This document shows, in pieces, positions 33,443-42,849 of a DNA stretch of 64,000 bases. The notes below the pieces were generated by a model. It made no database searches. It was not told the DNA's origin and worked only from the letters and a program-made list of their open reading frames with translations. The stretch covers positions 1-64,000 of the forward strand of contig JANXEF010000005.1 of the NCBI GenBank assembly GCA_025057895.1, given 5' to 3'. Every line of letters starts with the position of its first letter. The stretch's first letter is position 1. Position numbers and translations under genes: made by a program. The stretch is from Archaeoglobaceae archaeon (GTDB lineage Archaea > Halobacteriota > Archaeoglobi > Archaeoglobales > Archaeoglobaceae).

Positions 33443-34828
33443 TTAAGAAGATGCTCTCTTCTTATAAGCTGGATGATACTTCTCGATATACTTCTTCTCT
33501 ATTTTTGTTAACTCTCTTTCTGGGAGCATCGAAAGCAGTTCCCAACCAAGATCTAGTGTTTGATCTATGTCTCTATCTTCATATTTACCCTGATTCACAA
33601 ATCTTCGCTCAAACTCATCGGCGAATTTCAAGAAAAGTCTATCCCTCTCACTCAAAGCTTCCTCACCAACTATCGCAACCAAACCGCGCAAATCAACACC
33701 TTCAGCATATGCAGCGTACATTTGATCATTCCACTGCCTGTGATCATCTCTCGTCATTCCCGGACCAATTCCTTCTTTCATCAGCCTGCTAAGAGATGGT
33801 AGAACGTTTATAGGTGGATAAATGCCCTTTGCGTGCAGTTCTCTGCTTAAAACTATTTGTCCCTCAGTTATATAACCCGTGAGATCTGGAATCGGATGGG
33901 TTATATCATCCGCTGGCATTGTCAGAATAGGGAATTGAGTAATTGTTCCCTTCCTACCATGAATTCGTCCAGCTCTTTCGTAGATTGTTGCTAGATCTGT
34001 ATACATGTAGCCTGGATAACCTCTTCTACCTGGAACCTCTTCTCTTGCAGCACTTATTTCTCTGAGCGATTCGCAGTAGTTTGTCATGTCAGTAAGAATT
34101 ACTAAGATGTGATAGTCATAGGTATAGGCTAGGAACTCAGCAGCAGTCAATGCCATTCTTGGAGTTATTAATCTTTCAATCGCTGGATCCTTCGCGAGAT
34201 TTAGGAAAACTACTGCTCTTTCTAGAGCTCCGGTTCTCTCAAATTCTTTCATGAACTGATAAGCTTCTTCATAAGTGATTCCCATAGCAGCAAAAATGAC
34301 AGCAAATTCTTCTGCCTGTCCACGAACTTTTGCTTGACGAGCGATCTGTAAGGCGATATCATTATGTGGCAAACCACTACCGCTGAAAATTGGTAATTTC
34401 TGACCACGAACAAGTGTGTTCATACCATCGATCGCCGATATACCTGTCTGTATGAATTCTCTTGGATACTTCCTCGCATATGGATTTATCGCAGAACCAA
34501 CGATTGGAATTCTCTCCTCAGGAATTATTGGTGGTCCCCCGTCTATTGGCTCTCCTGAACCACTCAGGATTCTCCCGAGCATATCTTTTGAACAGCTAAG
34601 CTTTACTATGTCTCCAGTAAAACGAACACTGCAAGTCTTATCAACCCCTCTCGTCCCTTCAAACATCTGCACAACTACTATGTTTTTTGATGTGTCGAGC
34701 ACTTGTCCTTTTCTAACAGAGCCATCAGGCAAAGTAACTTGTACAAGCTCACCATAAGCAACTGGCTTTGTCTTTTCAACAAAAACTAATGGTCCTGCAA
34801 CTTGGGTAATTGTCTTATACTCTTCCAT
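33443..34828 (-). CDS. atpB: A-type ATP synthase subunit B
   Basis: Non-catalytic nucleotide-binding subunit alternating with A in the head. The 461-aa protein has family motifs [22 protein letters not shown] (key part [15 protein letters not shown]), which replaces a true P-loop, then [25 protein letters not shown] and [20 protein letters not shown] (20 residues). A GTG at 34834 would add two residues; ATG 34828 with GGGGTG upstream is preferred. It overlaps the end of atpA. Confidence 0.95.
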   Translation of the reverse strand: MEEYKTITQVAGPLVFVEKTKPVAYGELVQVTLPDGSVRKGQVLDTSKNIVVVQMFEGTRGVDKTCSVRFTGDIVKLSCSKDMLGRILSGSGEPIDGGPPIIPEERIPIVGSAINPYARKYPREFIQTGISAIDGMNTLVRGQKLPIFSGSGLPHNDIALQIARQAKVRGQAEEFAVIFAAMGITYEEAYQFMKEFERTGALERAVVFLNLAKDPAIERLITPRMALTAAEFLAYTYDYHILVILTDMTNYCESLREISAAREEVPGRRGYPGYMYTDLATIYERAGRIHGRKGTITQFPILTMPADDITHPIPDLTGYITEGQIVLSRELHAKGIYPPINVLPSLSRLMKEGIGPGMTRDDHRQWNDQMYAAYAEGVDLRGLVAIVGEEALSERDRLFLKFADEFERRFVNQGKYEDRDIDQTLDLGWELLSMLPERELTKIEKKYIEKYHPAYKKRASS

Positions 34829-34830
34829 AC

Positions 34831-36561
34831 TCACACCCCTAGATTTGCCTTTATCTTTTCAATCGCCTTGCTCATCGCAGTCTTGTAGTCAGCTTCGAGC
34901 TTGCTTCTCATGAATTCATCGAACCCCTCAACCTTTTCTATCTCATCATAAGTTTTACCAACTTCAAGGGCTTTGTAGAACAAGCCATTAAGCATTTTTA
35001 TTGCCCTCAACATATCATACTGTTTTCTGATGTCACAATAGCTATCGACTTCATGATAAGCATGTTGGGCAAGATAAAATTCCCTTATTATCCTAGCGAC
35101 GAGCAAAAGTACTCTTTGCGATTCAGGTAAAGCATCGCTACCTACAAGCATAACTATTTCTTGCAATGTTGCTTCTTCTTGTAGAACACTCATTGCCCAT
35201 ATTCTAAGTTCATTCCAGTCTGGAGCAATATTCTTTTCATACCACTCCGCGAGTGTTCCTGTATAGAGACTATAACTTATGAGCCAATTTATTGCTGGAA
35301 AATGCCTTCTTCCAGCGAGCTTTGCATCGAGTCCCCAGAAAGACTTCACAATCCTCAAAGTGTTCTGAGTAACTGGTTCACTGAAATCTCCACCAGGTGG
35401 TGATACTGCTCCAACAACACTAACACTACCAATTTCTCCGCACAAAGCTCTAACTCTACCAGCTCTTTCGTAGAACTCTGCAAGTCTTGAAGCTAGATAA
35501 GCTGGATAACCTTCCTCCCCTGGCATCTCTTCAAGTCTTCCTGAGATCTCTCTCATAGCTTCCGCCCATCTACTCGTTGAATCTGCTTGCAAAGCGACGT
35601 CGTAGCCCATGTCTCTGAAATATTCTGCAATCGTGATTCCAGTATAAACGCTAGCTTCTCTTGCAGCTACCGGCATATTGGAAGTGTTAGCCACAAGAAC
35701 TGTTCTGAGCATCAGTGGCTTTCCGGTTCTTGGATCAATGAGCTCGGGGAACTCTTCTAGAACCTCTGTCATCTCGTTCCCTCTTTCTCCACATCCAATG
35801 TATACGACGATGTTTGCATCGCTCCACTTTGCAAGCTGATGCTGCATCACAGTTTTTCCACTGCCAAAAGGTCCTGGAATAGCTGCAGTTCCACCCTTTG
35901 CGATTGGAAAGAACGTATCAAAGATTCTCTGCCCTGTGATCAACGGAACTATTGGGGGCAACTTTTCGATATATGGCCTTGGAATTCTCACAGGCCATTT
36001 GTGTGCCATCTTTAGTTCTGTACCATCTTCTAGAACTGCAATCGTTTCATCAACAGTAAAGCTTCCTGAATAGATTTCCTTAATTCTGCCACTTCTAGCA
36101 GTTGGAGGAACTAAGATACGATGGACGACGACTTCTGTTTCTTGAACTTTACCAATTATCTGTCCAGCTTTTATTTCGTCACCTTTCTTTATTAGTGGCT
36201 GAAATTCCCATTTCTTTTTTTTATCAATTCCCGATGCTTCTATTCCACGACTTATGAAGTCTCCACTTACTTCTTTCAGCACTGGAAGCGGACGTTGAAC
36301 CCCATCGTAGATGTTTCCTATGAGTCCTGGACCAAGATCGACGCTTAGAGGCATTCCTGTATTAACGACTTTCTCCCCTGGTTTAACTCCGGATGTGTCC
36401 TCGTAAACTTGTATCAACACCTTTTCTCCAGCTAAACCTACGACTTCTCCCATTAGATTCTCTTCTCCAACTTTACAAAGATCATACATCCTCGCTTTAA
36501 GCCTCTCGGCAACTACGAGAGGGCCAGAGATTCTAAATATCTCCCCAACACTTACTTCCAT
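34831..36561 (-). CDS. atpA: A-type ATP synthase catalytic subunit A
   Basis: Catalytic subunit. The 576-aa protein has the Walker [10 protein letters not shown] (about residue 230), the bulge domain characteristic of A/V-type enzymes (about 110-200), the catalytic Glu region [18 protein letters not shown] (18 residues), Walker B region [19 protein letters not shown], and [11 protein letters not shown]. No intein is present: the reading frame runs unbroken through the P-loop where inteins often insert. The start overlaps atpF. Confidence 0.97.
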   Translation of the reverse strand: MEVSVGEIFRISGPLVVAERLKARMYDLCKVGEENLMGEVVGLAGEKVLIQVYEDTSGVKPGEKVVNTGMPLSVDLGPGLIGNIYDGVQRPLPVLKEVSGDFISRGIEASGIDKKKKWEFQPLIKKGDEIKAGQIIGKVQETEVVVHRILVPPTARSGRIKEIYSGSFTVDETIAVLEDGTELKMAHKWPVRIPRPYIEKLPPIVPLITGQRIFDTFFPIAKGGTAAIPGPFGSGKTVMQHQLAKWSDANIVVYIGCGERGNEMTEVLEEFPELIDPRTGKPLMLRTVLVANTSNMPVAAREASVYTGITIAEYFRDMGYDVALQADSTSRWAEAMREISGRLEEMPGEEGYPAYLASRLAEFYERAGRVRALCGEIGSVSVVGAVSPPGGDFSEPVTQNTLRIVKSFWGLDAKLAGRRHFPAINWLISYSLYTGTLAEWYEKNIAPDWNELRIWAMSVLQEEATLQEIVMLVGSDALPESQRVLLLVARIIREFYLAQHAYHEVDSYCDIRKQYDMLRAIKMLNGLFYKALEVGKTYDEIEKVEGFDEFMRSKLEADYKTAMSKAIEKIKANLGV

Positions 36562-36854
36562 AGGTCAACACCTATCGCCTTCCTAATTTTTTCTCTAATC
36601 TCTTCTACACCTCCCGTTGCACCAACTGCAATGAAAGTTGGTTCAACCCTTTCATCTATTTCTCTACGAAGTGCAACGGGAAGCTTTTTCAAAAACTCAG
36701 GTTTTATCGCAACAACACCTATATCTCTCCTTTTCAAAACATCTTCAACAGCCTTGATCATTTCATCATCATTCTTTACTTCGTAGATTTCAACAATCCC
36801 GGCAAGCATGAAACCTGTAACGAAGTCCATATCTCCTATTACAGCCATTTTCAT
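36552..36854 (-). CDS. atpF: A-type ATP synthase subunit F
   Basis: A 100-aa shaft subunit with a Rossmann-like fold: [18 protein letters not shown] at the N-terminus and [15 protein letters not shown] in the middle, typical of AtpF/NtpG. It interacts with subunits A and D and modulates rotation. Translationally coupled to atpC (ATGA) and overlapping atpA by 10 nt. Confidence 0.93.
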   Translation of the reverse strand: MKMAVIGDMDFVTGFMLAGIVEIYEVKNDDEMIKAVEDVLKRRDIGVVAIKPEFLKKLPVALRREIDERVEPTFIAVGATGGVEEIREKIRKAIGVDLWK

Positions 36855-37861
36855 ATTATCACCATCTGCTTTTCTAGTTCCTCATTTGGTAACTTGTGCC
36901 ATTTGCCCCAACCAAGAATTCTTAGATCGTCGACTTCTACCTTTTTAAGTATTATGTACTGCAGAACTGGCAGAATACTAAGTGGATAATTGCTCGCTCT
37001 TTTAGCAATTGCTTCAATCCAGATTCTGTCAAATTCAATCTCAGTTCTTGCTAGATCATCAACACTCGAAACTTTCCAGAACCAGAAACCCTCAAGAGCT
37101 CTTAGCATCTCATCGAAAGATGTTGTAGCAAGCTTTCTTGATTCATCTTCAGTCAACTCATAACCTCCAGGAACTATGCGTGCTATTATATCTTCTGCAG
37201 TATCTCCTTCTGCTTTGAGTCTTAGAAGAGTTTTCACATTTCTAAGATCAATTTCCATCTTTACAAAGTTCAAAAAGACTTTAGTTTCGATATCCTCTGC
37301 CTTGATCGATATCAGAGCCTTGTAATAACTCTTCCAAAGCTGATCTTCAATAAAACTCAGCGATGTTGAGCCAAGCTTTGACAAGGCCTCATGATAAATC
37401 GTACCTTCGAACTCTTTTATTATTTCGTTTATATCCTTCGTAAGGAGTGATTTAAGATATTCAGAACTTAACTCTCCTGCAGGAACTAAAGTATCTTCTA
37501 CAACCTCATTAGGCAAATTCGCGTTCTTACCCCTAAGTATGTTTATCAGATTCCAAACGTCCCATCTTCGTAAATATTGGCCGATTAGAATTTTTGGATT
37601 TCCAAAAGATACGCTATAAATCTTCCTGTAAGTTTTGGCCAAATTGGTGAAGAGAGCATAATCTAGAAGTTTTGGACCAGTGTATTTGTAAGCTATTTCG
37701 TCAATTTCTTTTTTGTATTCTGTTTCTTCGAGAAAACGCATTATCTCGTCAAAATCCATGTTTAAAAGCTTTCTGAAGTCTTCTGCTTTCAAAAGTTTAC
37801 TCTTCATAACCTTCGTCCTTGCTACGATGTAGGCGTAGGCAGCCTTTGTACTTGAGAACAT
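36851..37861 (-). CDS. atpC: A-type ATP synthase subunit C
   Basis: A 336-aa helical subunit (V-type d homologue) that sits on the proteolipid ring and couples it to the shaft. Typical motifs are YAYIVARTKVMKSKLL, YLRRWDVWNLINILRG and FVKMEIDLRNVKTLLRLKAE (20 residues). A GTG at 37870 would add three residues; ATG 37861 is preferred because GGGTGAT lies just upstream. Confidence 0.92.
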   Translation of the reverse strand: MFSSTKAAYAYIVARTKVMKSKLLKAEDFRKLLNMDFDEIMRFLEETEYKKEIDEIAYKYTGPKLLDYALFTNLAKTYRKIYSVSFGNPKILIGQYLRRWDVWNLINILRGKNANLPNEVVEDTLVPAGELSSEYLKSLLTKDINEIIKEFEGTIYHEALSKLGSTSLSFIEDQLWKSYYKALISIKAEDIETKVFLNFVKMEIDLRNVKTLLRLKAEGDTAEDIIARIVPGGYELTEDESRKLATTSFDEMLRALEGFWFWKVSSVDDLARTEIEFDRIWIEAIAKRASNYPLSILPVLQYIILKKVEVDDLRILGWGKWHKLPNEELEKQMVII

Positions 37862-37866
37862 TGCTA

Positions 37867-38433
37867 TCACCCAAACAGAACTTTTGCTACCTCATTAAGT
37901 CTCTTTTCATAGAGTTGGATAAGAAGTTCATCAAAAGTGAGGTTTATCCTCACCTCCCCACCCGGATCCTCGAGCACAATACCACCGAGTACGGAAATAT
38001 TACCAGCTATCTTAAGACTGAGCTTTAACTCCTTTAGAATCTCTTTTACAATTTTCTCGTCTTCCTTTCTTACATAAAGTTTCATGTTATGCTTAGCATT
38101 TTTCTCAATGATTGCTTTAAGGATACTTTTCCTCGTCTTTTCATCCATATCTACTATTTTTTGTTTTAGAAGTGTAAAAACTTCATCGGTTATCTTCTTC
38201 TGTTTTGCAAGCATTAACCGCTTCATTTCCAAGTTGAGACTCGATATCTCCTGCTTTCTTAAAGCTTCCCCCTCTTTTTCTGCTTCCTCCTTTGCTTTTT
38301 TTAACAAAGTTTCTGCTTCCGTTTTTGCTTCCAAAATTATTTTCTCAACTTCTTTTTTCGCCTCCTCTTCTATTTTCTTAACCTCTTCATTTCCCTTCAT
38401 TGTTATTTCTCTCAGCACTGCTTCAAGAGACAT
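37867..38433 (-). CDS. atpE: A-type ATP synthase subunit E
   Basis: A 188-aa peripheral-stalk subunit. Residues 10-80 form a strongly charged coiled coil (EVKKIEEEAKKEVEKI, AKTEAETLLKKAKEEAEKEG, 20 residues), which pairs with subunit H. A globular C-terminal domain contains GGIVLEDPGGEVRINLTFDE. A TTG at 38445 would extend it four residues; ATG 38433 is chosen because GGGTGA precedes it. Confidence 0.92.
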   Translation of the reverse strand: MSLEAVLREITMKGNEEVKKIEEEAKKEVEKIILEAKTEAETLLKKAKEEAEKEGEALRKQEISSLNLEMKRLMLAKQKKITDEVFTLLKQKIVDMDEKTRKSILKAIIEKNAKHNMKLYVRKEDEKIVKEILKELKLSLKIAGNISVLGGIVLEDPGGEVRINLTFDELLIQLYEKRLNEVAKVLFG

Positions 38434-38437
38434 CTTT

Positions 38438-38686
38438 TCACCCAAAAGCGAACATCAATATGAAGCTTATGACTAAGCCAAAGATTACGATGGTTTCTGG
38501 AATAACTGTGAAGAGTAAACCGATTCCAAGAAAGCCTCTGTCCTCAGCAATAGCTCCAACTGCTGCTGCTCCAATTCCACTCTCAGCAAAACCTGCACCT
38601 ATACCAGTCAAACCTACTGCTAGACCTGCACCAATTGCAGCACAACCTTTTATGAAAGCTTCATCTCCAATCAAAGCCTCAACCAT
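38438..38686 (-). CDS. atpK: A-type ATP synthase proteolipid subunit K, copy 1
   Basis: An 82-aa membrane-ring subunit with two helices. Helix 1 is glycine- and alanine-rich (AIGAGLAVGLTGIGAGFAES, 20 residues); helix 2 carries the ion-binding Glu in VIPETIVIFG (about residue 65). The protein is identical to copy 2 at 38885-39133. ATG 38686 with an excellent GGAGGTGA site is preferred over a longer frame. The last two codons differ silently from copy 2, marking the edge of the repeat. Confidence 0.93.
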   Translation of the reverse strand: MVEALIGDEAFIKGCAAIGAGLAVGLTGIGAGFAESGIGAAAVGAIAEDRGFLGIGLLFTVIPETIVIFGLVISFILMFAFG

Positions 38687-38699
38687 TCTATTCACCTCC
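38445..38699 (-). repeat. 255-bp perfect direct repeat, copy 1 (atpK cassette)
   Basis: Identical base for base to 38892-39146. The unit starts in the last codons of the preceding gene (GGAGGTGAATAG, which also serves as the ribosome site) and covers nearly all of atpK. The copies are 447 bp apart, with orf66 between them. Confidence 0.95.
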
Positions 38700-38888
38700 A
38701 ACCAATGCATCTATCCACTTTACAGTGTCACCAAACTCGTATCCAAAAAGTAAGATTAAGATTGCAATACTTGCACCAATAGCAAGCCTCAGTGTGGAGA
38801 TTAGCCAGTAATATTTTACAAATCTCTCCACGTTTTTATCGCTTCCAAGTTCCTCTGCAATCCTTGATATCAATTTTTCTCCAATCAT
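38688..38888 (-). CDS. Unknown small membrane protein between the two atpK copies (orf66)
   Basis: A 66-aa protein with no family I recognise. The N-terminal 25 residues are charged (GEKLISRIAEELGSDKNVER). Then there is one strong membrane helix (about 32-52, RLAIGASIAILILLFGYEFG), and a short tail ends in VGGE. The ATG overlaps the stop of atpK copy 2 by four bases (ATGA), and its own stop lies inside the leader of atpK copy 1, so it is translated within the ATP synthase operon. Its codons for GGE-stop double as the Shine-Dalgarno sequence of the next gene. It could be an assembly factor or extra stator/ring subunit; this is inference from position only. Confidence 0.7.
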   Translation of the reverse strand: MIGEKLISRIAEELGSDKNVERFVKYYWLISTLRLAIGASIAILILLFGYEFGDTVKWIDALVGGE

Positions 38889-39133
38889 CCGAAAGCGAAC
38901 ATCAATATGAAGCTTATGACTAAGCCAAAGATTACGATGGTTTCTGGAATAACTGTGAAGAGTAAACCGATTCCAAGAAAGCCTCTGTCCTCAGCAATAG
39001 CTCCAACTGCTGCTGCTCCAATTCCACTCTCAGCAAAACCTGCACCTATACCAGTCAAACCTACTGCTAGACCTGCACCAATTGCAGCACAACCTTTTAT
39101 GAAAGCTTCATCTCCAATCAAAGCCTCAACCAT
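38885..39133 (-). CDS. atpK: A-type ATP synthase proteolipid subunit K, copy 2
   Basis: Protein identical to copy 1: 82 aa, two membrane helices, ion-binding Glu in VIPETIVIFG. It follows atpI with only one base between the atpI stop and its ATG, and GGAGGTGA within the atpI 3' end serves as the ribosome site. Only the last two codons differ from copy 1 at the DNA level. Upstream in the transcript, it may be the ancestral position. Confidence 0.93.
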   Translation of the reverse strand: MVEALIGDEAFIKGCAAIGAGLAVGLTGIGAGFAESGIGAAAVGAIAEDRGFLGIGLLFTVIPETIVIFGLVISFILMFAFG

Positions 39134-39146
39134 TCTATTCACCTCC
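38892..39146 (-). repeat. 255-bp perfect direct repeat, copy 2 (atpK cassette)
   Basis: Partner of 38445-38699 in the same orientation with no mismatches. It includes the final codons of atpI, the ribosome-binding site and the atpK coding sequence up to its last few codons. Confidence 0.95.
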
Positions 39147-41225
39147 CTCATCTATAAATTTCCTCACCCTTCCAAAGGGCGTATATTCCTTTCCACCACC
39201 CTCAAAAAACTTAGTAAAAAACTCTACGTAGTGCAAACGCAGTGACTGCAAACCAGGATCGAGAATACCAAGAAGGAAGTTGACTCCATGACCAAGTAGC
39301 ATTACTATTATTGCCAATGGGAAAATTGCCATTCCTGGTTCAAGAGCTACTTTGATCGAAAGATAATTTATGACAAAAGCGATATAAACTGAAGATAGTC
39401 CAATGGCTAGGAGTCGAGCATAACTGATTGTCTGACCAAGCCAAGTTAGCAGTTCCACTGCCATTATAACTCCAAAAACACCCATCTTAGGAATCTCTGC
39501 TTTGAGGAATATCAGGAACCAAATCACAATTAAAGGTAATGCTACTAGATAGAAGTAATTCAATCCTGCTTCCCAACCGTTTACTAACCCGGGGATCGGC
39601 AATGGAACAGCTCTTGCCTCTTTAACAGTATTTTCGAAAACATAGAGATTCTCAGGCAAGATTTTTCCGAAACCATCATGCGGTGGAGAAGTGAATATGC
39701 CTAGATTATAAGAGAATCCAAATATTATACAAAAGAGTCCAAGAATTCCAGAAATCCAGCAACCTTTCTCAAGAATTGCTTCCTTGATACCATGTTCAAT
39801 GTAAACGTTGTAAAAACCCATTGAAAAGCCCCAAAGCATCTTTATCATACCTATTATCAAGACTATAAAGAGTAGAACCTTTACCCCAAATTCTTCGACA
39901 CGATCGAACAATGGATGTCCATGGTTGAAATCATAGAGTCCAACCAATAAATCACCGAAAAAGTGGGCTTCATTTGGATTTTTGATGCCTGGAACAATGA
40001 AAGGACCAAAGAATTCACCATAGATGAAGCCAAAGATAATTGAAACTATACCACTCGCTAGTCCAATGTTCAAAAGCTTTTGCCATCCATCTGTTTTGAA
40101 AATTCTTTTGAGATAGAGCGAAAGAACGACAATGAGCAATCCATAACCAATGTCTCCAAGCATCAAACCGAAGAATATTGGGAAGAAGATTGCCATTATG
40201 AAAGTTGGATCGATTTCCTTGTACTTAGGGACAGCATAAGTTTTCGATAAAATTTCAAAATTCTTTATAAAATTTGGATTTTTTAGTTTTGTAGGTGGTA
40301 TTTCATGTTCATCCATGTCCAATTGTTCAACAATCAAATTTCTGCTCCCTACTTCTTTTTTGAATCTATCAATTTCTTTTTCAGGAACATAACCTACCAA
40401 AACGAATGTGTGCTTTGAAGTAAGAGCTTTCAGAGGCAATTCAGCTTTTTCCACTTCCATAGAAAGATGTTCTTCGATCGCAAGGATTAATTCCGATTCT
40501 TTTACTTTTAATTCCTCGATATCTGCCTCAAGCTTACCCTTTTTTGTTATGAGCTCATCTTTAGTCTTTTCAATCTCTGCAATTCTTGAATCAATTTCCA
40601 TATCTGGCACTGAAAGTTCCTTGAATGCATATTCCTGTAAAACCTTAAAAAATTCTTCTCCATACTCTGCTTTTACAAAAACTGCGATGACAAAAAGATC
40701 TTCGTATTCTTTAATGATTAGATCGAAATCACTTGTTATTTTCTTCAGCTCTTCAGTCGGATCTTTTTTTATCAATCCAACGAAGCATCTGATGGATTTG
40801 TAGTCTTTTAGAAGTTTTGTTGGTACTCCAATTATTTTCAGTGGTTCAAGATTCGATATTTCGGTTTCAATCGACTTAAGAGTCTCGTTGATTCTTCTGA
40901 TCTCTTCCAATTTAGCTCCAATTTGTTCCTGATATTCCGAGAGTTTTGCGCTCAATTTCTCCTCAATGTCTGCCTTTCTGAACTTTTTCTTAACTGAGAT
41001 CCTAGAAGGATCGAGTTTCAGATAAGAAATGTAGCTTCTGATCTGCAGGAGAGTCCTAGAGATATGTCCGGCTTTTTCAAAAGGTACACCAATCTTGAAA
41101 TGTTCATCCTCAACTGGGTTTTCTATGTGGAGCATGTTTAGTTTGTAGAGAATCTCAGATGTGGCTGCAAGTTGCTCTTTTGATCCAATAATTGCAATTT
41201 TAACCATTTTTTCCGGCTTAAGCAT
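39135..41225 (-). CDS. atpI: A-type ATP synthase subunit I (a-subunit)
   Basis: A 696-aa stator subunit. The N-terminal half (about 1-330) is soluble and partly coiled-coil; the C-terminal half has seven to eight membrane helices forming the ion half-channels against the K ring (FGLMLGDIGYGLLIV, SYARLLAIGLSSVYIAFV with the essential Arg, and GHGVNFLLGILDPGLQSLRLHYVEF quoted as GHGVNFLLGILDPGLQSLRL). It starts at ATG 41225, overlapping atpH by 8 nt. Confidence 0.95.
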   Translation of the reverse strand: MLKPEKMVKIAIIGSKEQLAATSEILYKLNMLHIENPVEDEHFKIGVPFEKAGHISRTLLQIRSYISYLKLDPSRISVKKKFRKADIEEKLSAKLSEYQEQIGAKLEEIRRINETLKSIETEISNLEPLKIIGVPTKLLKDYKSIRCFVGLIKKDPTEELKKITSDFDLIIKEYEDLFVIAVFVKAEYGEEFFKVLQEYAFKELSVPDMEIDSRIAEIEKTKDELITKKGKLEADIEELKVKESELILAIEEHLSMEVEKAELPLKALTSKHTFVLVGYVPEKEIDRFKKEVGSRNLIVEQLDMDEHEIPPTKLKNPNFIKNFEILSKTYAVPKYKEIDPTFIMAIFFPIFFGLMLGDIGYGLLIVVLSLYLKRIFKTDGWQKLLNIGLASGIVSIIFGFIYGEFFGPFIVPGIKNPNEAHFFGDLLVGLYDFNHGHPLFDRVEEFGVKVLLFIVLIIGMIKMLWGFSMGFYNVYIEHGIKEAILEKGCWISGILGLFCIIFGFSYNLGIFTSPPHDGFGKILPENLYVFENTVKEARAVPLPIPGLVNGWEAGLNYFYLVALPLIVIWFLIFLKAEIPKMGVFGVIMAVELLTWLGQTISYARLLAIGLSSVYIAFVINYLSIKVALEPGMAIFPLAIIVMLLGHGVNFLLGILDPGLQSLRLHYVEFFTKFFEGGGKEYTPFGRVRKFIDEGGE

Positions 41226-41547
41226 GTCCCATCATCCCTACAAACTCCTTATACAACAACTCCACTGCCTTTTCAGTGTTCTTCTTCCCTTTGAGCTCGA
41301 ATTCAGCTATTTCTTTGATCTTTTTTGCCTTTATTTCTTCTTTTTCCCTCTCTATCAACGCTTTAAATTTATCGATGGTCTCTTTTTTAATTTTCAGTGA
41401 CTCCACTTCCGCATCACTCAAAATTTTCTTTGCTTCGAGTTTAGCGTTTGCAACAGCTTTTTTTCTCTGTTCCTCGGCATTCTTGATCATCTCCTCAATT
41501 CTAGCCTCAGCTTCTTTAATTTGCTTGAGAATTTCTGTTTTCTCCAT
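41218..41547 (-). CDS. atpH: A-type ATP synthase subunit H
   Basis: First gene of the operon: a 109-aa, almost entirely coiled-coil peripheral-stalk subunit (EILKQIKEAEARIEEMIKNA, 20 residues) that pairs with subunit E. A GTG start three codons upstream is possible; ATG 41547 is preferred because GGTGG lies just before it. The message would have a leader of about 25-30 nt from the TATA box near 41601. Confidence 0.88.
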   Translation of the reverse strand: MEKTEILKQIKEAEARIEEMIKNAEEQRKKAVANAKLEAKKILSDAEVESLKIKKETIDKFKALIEREKEEIKAKKIKEIAEFELKGKKNTEKAVELLYKEFVGMMGHA

Positions 41548-41596
41548 GCTGACCACCCTGTACAGACTAAAGTCATTGATCTGCTACTCCAATTAC

Positions 41597-41606
41597 ATTT
41601 AAACTT
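41597..41606 (-). promoter_or_regulatory. TATA box of the ATP synthase operon
   Basis: On the minus strand AGTTTAAATG lies about 53 nt before the atpH ATG. It predicts a start near 41575 and a short leader carrying the GGTGG ribosome site, unlike the leaderless neighbours. Confidence 0.5.
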
Positions 41607-41734
41607 TGTTGTTTTTTTTAGATTTAGATTAATAATTTGAATTTCTAATCAAAAGATAAATCGACTTGGTACTTTGTACTGTTTTTGCAACAAAAAGATA
41701 TAAAAATTTAAAAATTTTGAAGTTTAAAGCATCT

Positions 41735-42289
41735 ATGCCTCACAGGTTCAAACACGAGAATGCATGGATTCTCGATTCTGAAGAAAGAAAGAAATTCTTT
41801 AATCCTGAGAAAGTTCTCGGGATATTAGAAGGGTTTAGAATTAGAAAAGAAGTTGCTTTCGATATTGGAGCAGGAACTGGTTATTTAACAATTCCACTTG
41901 CTAAAATGTTCAAGAGGGTTTACGCTGTAGAGATCAGCTTTGAAATGGCAAAAATCCTCAGAAAAAGGCTAGAAGAGGAAATGATTAAAAATGTTGGTAT
42001 AATAGTAACAGATAAACCTCCAGAGATTGAATTCTCGATAGATCTCGTTGTTTTTTCAGATGTACTCCATGAAATGGAGAATCCAAAAAATTATCTTCTT
42101 TGGGCTAAAAGATCCAATTTCATCCTTGTTGCTGAATGGAAAAAAATTCCAACCGATTTCGGACCTCCAATTGAAGACAGAATTTCACTTGAAGATTTAC
42201 TAACCTTATCCGAGGGATTTGATGTACTAAGAGTAGAAGAACTGCCATATCATTACGTTTTTCTTCTAAAAACAATAAAAAAGAAATGA
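41735..42289 (+). CDS. Class I SAM-dependent methyltransferase
   Basis: A 184-aa protein. Motif I AFDIGAGTGYLTIPLA (about residues 36-51), motif II VYAVEIS and a later DLVVFSDVLHEMENP (about 107-121) define a small class I methyltransferase. The substrate is unknown. An upstream frame would add 23 residues, but a TTTAAAAAT TATA box at 41706-41714 places the transcript start at ATG 41735. It ends back to back with the prefoldin gene with no intervening base. Confidence 0.8.
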   Translation: MPHRFKHENAWILDSEERKKFFNPEKVLGILEGFRIRKEVAFDIGAGTGYLTIPLAKMFKRVYAVEISFEMAKILRKRLEEEMIKNVGIIVTDKPPEIEFSIDLVVFSDVLHEMENPKNYLLWAKRSNFILVAEWKKIPTDFGPPIEDRISLEDLLTLSEGFDVLRVEELPYHYVFLLKTIKKK

Positions 42290-42640
42290 TTATCCAGCCT
42301 GCTGACCGAGAAGTGTTTGAATCTTTTTCTGTAATTCTGCAAACCTTTCTCTCAATCTTTCTTCTTGTCTTCCCAAAGTTTTGATCCTTATATCAAAACT
42401 TTCCGATTTTTCTGTGAGTTCTTTAATCACTTTATCCTTGCTTTCTCTAACAAGAATGCCTCCGACTGTCTTATATATGGAAGTGTTTTCATCAGCCTTC
42501 TGTAGTTCATCGAGTGCTTGCTTTGTTTCTTCAAGCAAAGCTTCGAGTTGAGCTCTCTGAGTCATAACCAGTTGTAACTGTTGCTGAACTTGTTGCAACT
42601 GTGCAATCAGATTCTGTACTTGAGGAGGTAACTCACTCAT
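42290..42640 (-). CDS. pfdB: Prefoldin beta subunit
   Basis: A 116-aa subunit of the archaeal hexameric chaperone that delivers unfolded proteins to the thermosome. It is dominated by two coiled-coil helices (PPQVQNLIAQLQQVQQQLQL, 20 residues, and the C-terminal RQEERLRERFAELQKKIQTL) around the hairpin strands VGGILVRESKDKV. Its ATG overlaps the pcc1 stop. The pcc1-prefoldin pairing recurs in euryarchaea. Confidence 0.93.
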   Translation of the reverse strand: MSELPPQVQNLIAQLQQVQQQLQLVMTQRAQLEALLEETKQALDELQKADENTSIYKTVGGILVRESKDKVIKELTEKSESFDIRIKTLGRQEERLRERFAELQKKIQTLLGQQAG

Positions 42641-42849
42641 ACCAACACCTCGATTTCTTTACACATCTTAATCAACCTCAACCACGAATTCAATGCAGCT
42701 CTCAAATCCGAAATCGAATTCGCGCATACTTCCAGTCTCAGAAATCCTCCAGATTGATAAACTTTTGCGCTACTTATCGAAGTAATCTCTTCAGGCTTCA
42801 ATGCCTTTAGAATTTCTTCACTATACTCCAAATCGATTACTGCCTTCAA
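42637..42849 (-). CDS. pcc1: KEOPS complex subunit Pcc1
   Basis: A 70-aa subunit that dimerises the KEOPS complex, which makes the universal t6A37 modification on ANN-decoding tRNAs. The short alpha/beta pattern with ILKALKPEE and a C-terminal helix DLRAALNSWLRLIKMC matches Pcc1. It starts at TTG 42849, the only in-frame start near the end of sufB, with which it overlaps by four bases. Overlap with prefoldin on the other side implies a single transcript. Confidence 0.88.
   Translation of the reverse strand: MKAVIDLEYSEEILKALKPEEITSISSAKVYQSGGFLRLEVCANSISDLRAALNSWLRLIKMCKEIEVLV

Noticed and set aside
34831-36561. Intein in the catalytic ATP synthase subunit
   Set aside because: The frame runs straight through the P-loop and the length (576 aa) is that of an intein-free protein.
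38438-39146. atpK duplication as an assembly artefact
   Set aside because: The 192 bp between the copies and both outer flanks are unique and encode sensible proteins. An artefact would normally duplicate a read-length block including flanks. Long reads would still be decisive.
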